Position numbers and translations under genes: made by a program
Source: Symbiodinium natans
Taxonomy: Eukaryota; Sar; Dinophyceae; Suessiales; Symbiodiniaceae
Assembly: GCA_905221605.1 (NCBI GenBank)
Contig: CAJNDS010002148.1
Coordinates: 252,501-262,500, forward strand
Reading direction: 5' to 3'
Length of the DNA: 10,000 nt
Notes under the pieces: generated by a model
What the model saw: the letters and a program-made list of their open reading frames with translations, nothing else
Database searches by the model: none
Told to the model about the DNA's origin: nothing
Part shown: in pieces, positions 5,587-10,000 of the stretch
Layout: every line of letters begins with the position of its first letter
How positions within the stretch are numbered: position 1 is the first letter of the stretch

Positions 5587-5630
5587 CCCTAAACCCTAAA
5601 CCCTAAACCCTGAACCCTGAACCCTGAACC
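5587..5630 (-). repeat. Telomere cassette inside monomer 1
   Basis: Three CCCTAAA units followed by three CCCTGAA units and CC, flanked by ACAACAAGAAG on the left and ATTGACGGACGCC on the right. Equivalent cassettes lie at about 6334-6362, 7084-7120, 7488-7524 and 8244-8280. Confidence 0.95.
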
Positions 5631-5662
5631 ATTGACGGACGCCGGTCTCGCGAGAAGACTTC

Positions 5663-5694
5663 GCAGCTGGGTTCAGCATTGCTGCCCCAGCTGC
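5663..5694. repeat. Class A tail hairpin (five copies)
   Basis: GCAGCTGGG and CCCAGCTGC form a perfect 9-bp stem. Inside it CAGC and GCTG form a second stem with a 3-nt loop, 32 nt in all. The same perfect structure is at 6396-6427, 7153-7184, 7557-7588 and 8314-8345, with only the loop trinucleotide changing (ATT, ATG, TAT). The equivalent class B sites carry mismatches in the outer stem. Confidence 0.8.
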
Positions 5695-5806
5695 CATGAC
5701 TTTTCGCCCATGATGACCCCTGGCACATGGATGATCACTGGGTGCTTCGGTGTGTGCAATGTGTACTGAGCACTTGGTTGTCTGTCGAACTTGTTTGGGA
5801 GTGAGG

Positions 5807-6144
5807 CTCCATTGTTAGCAGGTTGCTGGCAGGTTGGCTGGTGTTTCTCTCAGTTGCGCAGAAAATTCACACGCCCTTCCCTTGCAAGCGGTGAAGACCC
5901 CATGGAGGGCCAGTAGCTGCGCGTGTCATTGGAAGGTCCAATCTTCTGCGAGACTTTCGACTCCGATGCATGGCACGGAGAGCCAGGTAGTCCCCCATTG
6001 CGAGAAGACTTTGCATCTGGGTTCAGCTGTGCTGCCCCAGCAGCCATGACTTTTCGCCCGTGACGCCCCTGGCACATGCATGATGGAACTTGCTTTAAGG
6101 ACCGGAAGCTTCGGTGTGTATGTCGAACTTGTTTGGGAGTGAGG
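5807..6144. repeat. Satellite monomer 2, class B
   Basis: 338 bp. It has a short local duplication near its start (GCAGGTTGCTGGCAGGTTGG) and, near its end, lacks about 28 bp (the GCGTGTAGTGTAGCACTTGG segment) present before other monomers. No telomere cassette. Confidence 0.9.
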
Positions 6145-6538
6145 CACCATTGCTGGCAGGTTGGCTGGTGTTTCTCTCAGTTGCGCAGAAGGTCCACACG
6201 CCCTTCCCTTGCAAGCGGTGAAGACCCTATGGAGGGCCAGTAGCCGCGCGTGTCATTGGAAGGTTTTATTTTCTGCGAGAGTTTCGACTCCGATGCATGG
6301 CACGGAGAACCCGGGAGTCCCCACAACAAGAAGCCCTAAACCCTAAACCCTAAACCCTAAACTATTGACTGACGCCGGTCTCGCGAGAAGACTTCGCAGC
6401 TGGGTTCAGCATGGCTGCCCCAGCTGCCATGACTTTTCGCCCATGATGACCCCTGGCACATGGATGATCACTGGGTGCTTCGGTGTGCAGCGTGTAGTGT
6501 AGCACTTGGTTGTCGGTCGAACTTGTTTGGGAGTGGGG
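6145..6538. repeat. Satellite monomer 3, class A
   Basis: 394 bp. Its telomere cassette (from 6334) consists of CCCTAAA units running to AAACTATTGAC and lacks the CCCTGAA units of the other class A copies. Its core has TTTTATTTTCTGCG in place of TCCAATCTTCTGCG. Confidence 0.9.
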
Positions 6539-6893
6539 CTCCATTGCTGGCAGGTTGGCTGGTGTTTCTCTCAGTTGCGCAGAATGTTCACACGCCCTTC
6601 CCTTGCAAGCGGTGAAGACCCCCCTGTGGGGCCAGTAGCCGCGCATGTCATTGGAAGGTCCGATTTCTGCGAGAGTTTCGACTCCGATGCATGGCACGGA
6701 GAACCAGGGAGTCCCCCATTGCGAGAAGACTTTGCGTCTGGGTTCAGCTGTGCTGCCCCAACAGCCATGACTTTTCGCCCGTGACGCCCCCTGGCACATG
6801 CCTGATGGAACTTGCTTTAAGGACTGGAAGCATCAGTGTGTGCTGCGTGTAGTGTAGCACTTGGTTGTCTGTCGAACTTGTTTGGGATTGAGG
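6539..6893. repeat. Satellite monomer 4, class B
   Basis: 355 bp. Shares with monomer 7 the preceding words GTGTGCAGCGTG and TTGTCGGTCG, GAGTGGGGCTCC at the boundary, and the tail variant CCCCAACAGCC. Confidence 0.9.
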
Positions 6894-7297
6894 CTCCATT
6901 GCTGGCAGGTTGGCTGGTGGTTCTCTCAGTTGCGCAGAAAGTCCACACGCCCTTCCCTTGCAAGCGGTGAAGACCCCCCTGTGGGGCCAGTAGCCGCGCG
7001 TGTCATTGGAAGGTCCAATCTTCTGCGAGACTTTCGACTCCGATGCATGGCACGGAGAACCAGGGAGTCCCCACAACAAGAAGCCCTAAACCCTAAACCC
7101 TAAACCCTGAACCCTGAACCATTGACTGACGCCGGTCTCGCGAGAAGACTTCGCAGCTGGGTTCAGCTATGCTGCCCCAGCTGCCATGACTTTTCGCCTA
7201 TGATGACCCCTGGCACATGGATGATCACTGGGTGCTTCGGTGTGTGCAACGTGTAGTGTAGCACTTGGTTGTCTGCCGAACTTGTTTGGGAATGAGG
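6894..7297. repeat. Satellite monomer 5, class A
   Basis: 404 bp. Cassette at 7084-7120 with three CCCTAAA and two CCCTGAA units. Tail variants TTCAGCTATGCTG and CGCCTATGATG are shared only with monomer 8. Confidence 0.9.
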
Positions 7298-7699
7298 CTC
7301 CATTGCTGGCAGGTTGGCTGGTGTTTCTCTCAGTTGCGCAGAATGTTCACACGCCCTTCCCTTGCAAGCGGTGAAGACCCCCCTGTGGGGCCAGTAGCCG
7401 CGCGTGTCATTGGAAGGTCCAATCTTCTGCGAGACTTTCGCCTCCGATGCATGGCACGGAGAACCAGGGAGTCCCCACAACAAGAAGCCCTAAACCCTAA
7501 ACCCTAAACCCTGAACCCTGAACCATTGACTGACGCCGGTCTCGCGAGAAGACTTCGCAGCTGGGTTCAGCATTGCTGCCCCAGCTGCCATGACTTTTCG
7601 CCCATGATGACCCCTGGCACATGGATGATCACTGGGTGCTTCGGTGTGCAGCGTGTAGTGTAGCACTTGGTTGTCGGTCGAACTTGTTTGGGAGTGGGG
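7298..7699. repeat. Satellite monomer 6, class A
   Basis: 402 bp. The core variant CTTTCGCCTCCGATGC is shared only with monomer 9. Cassette at 7488-7524; hairpin at 7557-7588. Confidence 0.9.
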
Positions 7700-8054
7700 C
7701 TCCATTGCTGGCAGGTTGGCTGGTGTTTCTCTCAGTTGCGCAGAATGTTCACACGCCCTTCCCTTGCAAGCGGTGAAGACCCCCCTGTGGGGCCAGTAGC
7801 CGCGCATGTCATTGGAAGGTCCAATCTTCTGCGAGACTTTCGACTCCGATGCATGGCACGGAGAACCAGGGAGTCCCCCATTGCGAGAAGACTTTGCGTC
7901 TGGGTTCAGCTGTGCTGCCCCAACAGCCATGACTTTTCGCCCGTGACGCCCCTGGCACATGCATGATGGGACTTACTTGAAGGACTGGAAGCATCAGTGT
8001 GTGCTGCGTGTAGTGTAGCACTTGGTTGTCTGTCGAACTTGTTTGGGATTGAGG
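7700..8054. repeat. Satellite monomer 7, class B
   Basis: 355 bp, the same length as monomer 4 and its closest relative by shared variants. It has CTTACTTGAAGG where monomer 4 has CTTGCTTTAAGG. Confidence 0.9.
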
Positions 8055-8460
8055 CTCCATTGCTGGCAAATTGGCTGGTGTTTCTCTCAGTTGCGCAGAA
8101 AGTCCACACGCCCTTCCCTTGCAAGCGGTGAAGACCCCCTGGAGGGCCAGTAGCCGCGCGTGTCATTGGAAGGTCCAATCTTCTGCGAGACTTTCGACTC
8201 CGATGCATGGCACGGAGAACCAGGGAGTCCCCACAACAAGAAGCCCTAAACCCTAAACCCTAAACCCTGAACCCTGAACCATTGACTCACGCCGGTCTCC
8301 GCGAGAAGACTTCGCAGCTGGGTTCAGCTATGCTGCCCCAGCTGCCATGACTTTTCGCCTATGATGACCCCTGGCACATGGATGATCAGTGGGTGCTTCG
8401 GTGTGTGCTGCGTGTAGTGTAGCACTTGGCTTTCTGTCGAACTTTTGTTTGGGATTGAGG
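8055..8460. repeat. Satellite monomer 8, class A
   Basis: 406 bp. Sister of monomer 5. Cassette at 8244-8280; hairpin at 8314-8345. One extra C makes GGTCTCCGCGAG. Confidence 0.9.
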
Positions 8461-8730
8461 CTCCATTGCTGGCAGGCTGGCTGGTGGTTCTCTCAGTTGC
8501 GCAGAATGTCCACACGCCCTTCCCTTGCAAGCGGTGAAGACCCCACGGAGGGCCAGTAGCCGCGCGTGTCATTGGAAGGTCCAATCTTCTGCGAGACTTT
8601 CGCCTCCGATGCATGGCACGGAGAACCCGGGAGTCCCCCGTTGCGAGAAGACTTTGCATCTGGGTTCAGCTCTGTTGCCGCAGCAGCCATGACTTTTCGC
8701 CCGTGACGCCCTCTGGCACATGGATGACCA
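8461..8730. repeat. Satellite monomer 9, class B, truncated
   Basis: About 270 bp. The core resembles monomer 6, but the tail is class B up to the GCAGCAGCCATG region. It then reads GGCACATGGATGACCAC, the class A form of that stretch, and stops where CCCTAAA repeats begin. It is therefore a mosaic, last and incomplete monomer. Confidence 0.85.
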
Positions 8731-8804
8731 CCCTAAACCCCAAACCCTCAACCCTAAACCCTAAACCCTGAACCCTAAACCCTAACCCCAAACCTTAAAC
8801 CCTC
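8731..8804 (-). repeat. CCCTAAA tract abutting the satellite
   Basis: About ten units, including CCCCAAA, CCCTCAA, CCCTGAA and CCTTAAA, joined without a spacer to the truncated last monomer. Confidence 0.92.
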
Positions 8805-8904
8805 AGGGGAGACCCGCCGCCTTAAAGTGGCGTTGCAAACCTACGAGACCCTGCGGCAGTTTGAGGCGGGGCAGTGATCGTGGGTTCCCCTACTACCCCC
8901 CTCT
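8805..8904. other. Unique spacer at a C-to-G orientation switch
   Basis: About 100 bp of non-telomeric DNA with no recognised feature. Confidence 0.5.
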
Positions 8905-9022
8905 ATAGGGTTTAGGGTCTAGGGTTTGGGGTTTGGGTTTTCGGGCTTGGGGTTTAGGGTCGAAGGTTTGGGGTTTCGGGTTTGGGGTTTCGAATTTTGG
9001 GTTGAGGGTTTGGGGTTTAGGG
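8905..9022 (+). repeat. Variant-rich TTTAGGG/TTTGGGG tract
   Basis: TTTAGGG, TCTAGGG, TTTGGGG, TTTCGGG and GTTGAGGG units are mixed with short insertions. A + strand frame open through it and the next tract encodes only a Gly-Phe-Arg-Val-type repeat artefact. Confidence 0.88.
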
Positions 9023-9082
9023 CCTTTAACACCAGGTGTTCAGTGCTGATAGGACTTCAGGTCTTTGAAGCTTACGGGGTTT

Positions 9083-9131
9083 GTTTAGGGTTTAGGGTTT
9101 GGGGTTTAGGGTTTAGAGTTCAGGGTTAGGG
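9083..9131 (+). repeat. Short TTTAGGG tract
   Basis: About seven units: TTTAGGG, TTTGGGG, TTTAGAG and TTCAGGG, ending in GTTAGGGTGTAAGG. Confidence 0.9.
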
Positions 9132-9281
9132 TGTAAGGTGGCGTGCAGAGTTGTTTGTTTGAGGTTTAGGCTTAGGAGTCTGGAGTTTTCTAGGGTATAC
9201 AGGTTAGTAGGGGCCTTAGGGGGTTCGGGTGAAGGTTGAACCTCCCAGAGCCAAACTTTTCAAACGGCCCTGTTAGGCTTG
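9132..9281. other. Unique spacer at a G-to-C orientation switch
   Basis: About 150 bp with scattered GTTTAGG-like words and a small AGGTT/AACCT hairpin near 9233. No gene evidence. Confidence 0.5.
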
Positions 9282-9362
9282 CCCTAAACCCTAAACCCTA
9301 AACCCTAAACCCTAAACAATAAACCCTAAACCCTGAACCCTAAACCCTAAAAAACCCTAAAC
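9282..9362 (-). repeat. CCCTAAA tract
   Basis: About 11 units, mostly canonical, with AATAAAC, CCCTGAA and a CCCTAAAAAA slippage unit. Confidence 0.94.
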
Positions 9363-9459
9363 TCCGAGCCCCCAACGCTAAACTTCCTCATTGCCTTCGC
9401 AGGAAACGCTGCAGCGGAGGGAGGAGGCCTTTGGTTGATGCAGGGATTGCTGTGGTTTG
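9363..9459. other. Unique spacer
   Basis: About 97 bp of non-telomeric DNA between two tracts of the same orientation. Confidence 0.5.
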
Positions 9460-9589
9460 CCTAAACCCTAAACCCTAAACCCTAAACCCTAAACCCTAAA
9501 CCCTAAACCCTAAACCCTAAACCCTAAACCCTAAACCCTAAACCCTAAACCCCAAACCCTAAACCCTAAACCCTAAACCCGAAACCCTA
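9460..9589 (-). repeat. CCCTAAA tract, about 18 units
   Basis: Near-perfect CCCTAAA in register, with one CCCCAAA and one CCCGAAA unit near the right end. G-rich strand is minus. Confidence 0.97.
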
Positions 9590-9627
9590 CTTCATGTAGA
9601 AATTGCATAGGGTTTGGGTATCAAGAA

Positions 9628-9675
9628 CGTTTTCAACGAAACGTTTTCAACGAAGCGTTTTCAACGAAACGTTTC
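9628..9675. repeat. 14-bp minisatellite, about 3.4 units
   Basis: CGTTTTCAA starts at 9628, 9642 and 9656, with linkers CGAAA, CGAAG and CGAAA, giving a 14-bp unit. The last partial unit forms the palindrome GAAACGTTTC at 9666-9675. It is unrelated to the telomere unit. Confidence 0.92.
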
Positions 9676-9727
9676 TCTTTCAGACTCTTTTTCGTAATCC
9701 TTGAATTCCATGGCTGGGTGGTTGAGT

Positions 9728-9746
9728 GGGTTGGGCGGGTGGGGGG
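9728..9746 (+). other. G-quadruplex-type motif outside a telomeric tract
   Basis: GGG-TT-GGG-C-GGG-T-GGGGGG gives four G-runs with loops of 2, 1 and 1 nt, the short-loop arrangement associated with stable parallel quadruplexes. Another GGG lies at 9715-9717. Confidence 0.7.
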
Positions 9747-9806
9747 TTGTTTTTCGGTTGCCAGCCTTTTGGGCTTGCGTTGAATCCTACAAACCCGGAC
9801 CTTCAG

Positions 9807-9829
9807 TCGTTAGCCCGCAGGGCTAACGA
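9807..9829. other. Perfect 10-bp-stem hairpin
   Basis: TCGTTAGCCC (9807-9816) and GGGCTAACGA (9820-9829) are exact reverse complements around the trinucleotide GCA. No T-run follows it, and it does not match the animal-type histone mRNA 3' stem-loop. Function unknown. Confidence 0.8.
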
Positions 9830-10000
9830 GACCTCACAGGGAGAGGGACTCGCCTCAGAAGACAAAGGGAGAACAGTTTGGGTTTAGGGTTTAAGGAATG
9901 CAAGCAGCTACCGCGCTGTCTGTGGAGTTCTAATTGGTTACTAAGTACCATGAACCTCCAAGTAAACCCTCTCCAGTCCGTTGTGGCAGGCCATGAGCCG
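9830..10000. other. Unique sequence at right edge
   Basis: Non-repetitive DNA except for about two telomere-like units near 9880-9893 (GGGTTTAGGGTTTA). No open frame or RNA feature can be supported before the window ends. Confidence 0.5.

Larger units (their letters stand above)
5398..5806. repeat. Satellite monomer 1, class A
   Basis: 409 bp. Telomere cassette at 5587-5630 with three CCCTAAA and then three CCCTGAA units, one more than the other class A copies. Tail hairpin at 5663-5694. Confidence 0.9.
5398..8730. repeat. Two-class satellite array of nine monomers
   Basis: Nine tandem monomers, each starting here at CTCCATTGCTGGC (or a close variant), lie at 5398, 5807, 6145, 6539, 6894, 7298, 7700, 8055 and 8461. 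Each has a shared core (TTGCGCAGAA, CCCTTGCAAGCGGTGAAG, GATGCATGGCACGGAGA) and one of two tails. Class A tails contain a telomere-repeat cassette followed by GCCGGTCTC; class B tails pass directly from GAGTCCCCCATT to GCGAGAAGAC. Class order is A B A B A A B A B. Open frames cross it on both strands, up to about 156 codons. However, 1-bp differences between copies (GACCCCATGGAGGGCC versus GACCCCCCTGTGGGGCC; GGTCCGATTTC versus GGTCCAATCTTC) shift any frame, so coding is unlikely. No match to a known satellite or transposon was recognised. Confidence 0.95.

Noticed and set aside
6861-7507. Plus-strand open frames of about 80-100 codons in satellite monomers (also at 5357-5599, 5834-6049, 6506-6784, 7667-7966, 8071-8256)
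   Set aside because: Same satellite, competing frames on both strands, ends set by telomere units (Ser-Pro-Lys-Pro), and frame-shifting length differences between copies.
7490-7960. Minus-strand open frame of about 156 codons inside the satellite, with similar frames at 6362-6799, 7163-7483 and 8324-8659
   Set aside because: The frames recur because the monomers are near-identical. Between copies there are 1-bp length differences in the core, which shift the frame. Frames also run into CCCTAAA cassettes, giving repeat-derived ends, and no domain or signal peptide is recognisable.
1-10000. Window as a true chromosome terminus
   Set aside because: Both edges are unique sequence and tract orientation alternates, so the window is interstitial or subtelomeric, not the terminal repeat itself.

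Overview
No protein-coding gene, rRNA or tRNA can be supported in this window. It is nuclear eukaryotic DNA built from telomere-type repeats of the TTTAGGG/CCCTAAA (Arabidopsis-type) family. These are broken up by short (about 50-270 bp) non-repetitive spacers and, in the right half, by a 3.3 kb tandem satellite. TTTAGGG telomeres occur in land plants and many green algae, dinoflagellates, chromerids and some other protists. The density of short interstitial tracts in both orientations, the fairly GC-rich spacers and the lack of recognisable genes fit a dinoflagellate (Symbiodiniaceae-like) subtelomeric or intergenic region best. That assignment is an inference; a plant or another alga is not excluded.

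Layout. 1-600 is mostly unique DNA with a degenerate CCCTAAA tract, a (GT)9 microsatellite and a strong GC-rich nested inverted repeat. 600-1590 is C-strand (CCCTAAA-like) DNA in which blocks carry different variants: nine CCCATAAA, four CCCCTAAA, 21 in-register 7-mers dominated by CCCGAAA, then CCCCAAA. At about 1595 the orientation flips to G-strand, followed by 20 copies of an 8-mer, GGGTCTTA. 1870-5320 alternates tracts of both orientations with spacers. It holds a 58-bp pyrimidine tract, a 13-G run, a 26-bp telomere-derived minisatellite (3156-3311), 15 perfect TTTAGGG units that run into CCCCAAAACCCC (head-to-head, fusion-like), and an 85-bp foldback element (5102-5186).

5398-8730 is a satellite of nine monomers in two classes. 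Class A (about 394-409 bp) carries an internal telomere-repeat cassette. Class B (about 338-355 bp) lacks it. The order is A B A B A A B A B. Shared diagnostic variants pair monomers 4 with 7, 5 with 8 and 6 with 9 at a constant offset of about 1161 bp, which indicates a higher-order repeat made by a recent segmental tandem duplication. Open frames run through the array on both strands, but 1-bp length differences between copies argue against coding.

8731-10000 returns to telomere-type tracts in both orientations. It ends with a non-telomeric stretch holding a 14-bp minisatellite, a G-quadruplex-type motif and a perfect 10-bp-stem hairpin. Overall the orientation of the telomeric tracts switches about 13 times. 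This fits repeated end-joining, inversion or telomere-sequence insertion followed by local slippage amplification, not one terminal telomere.
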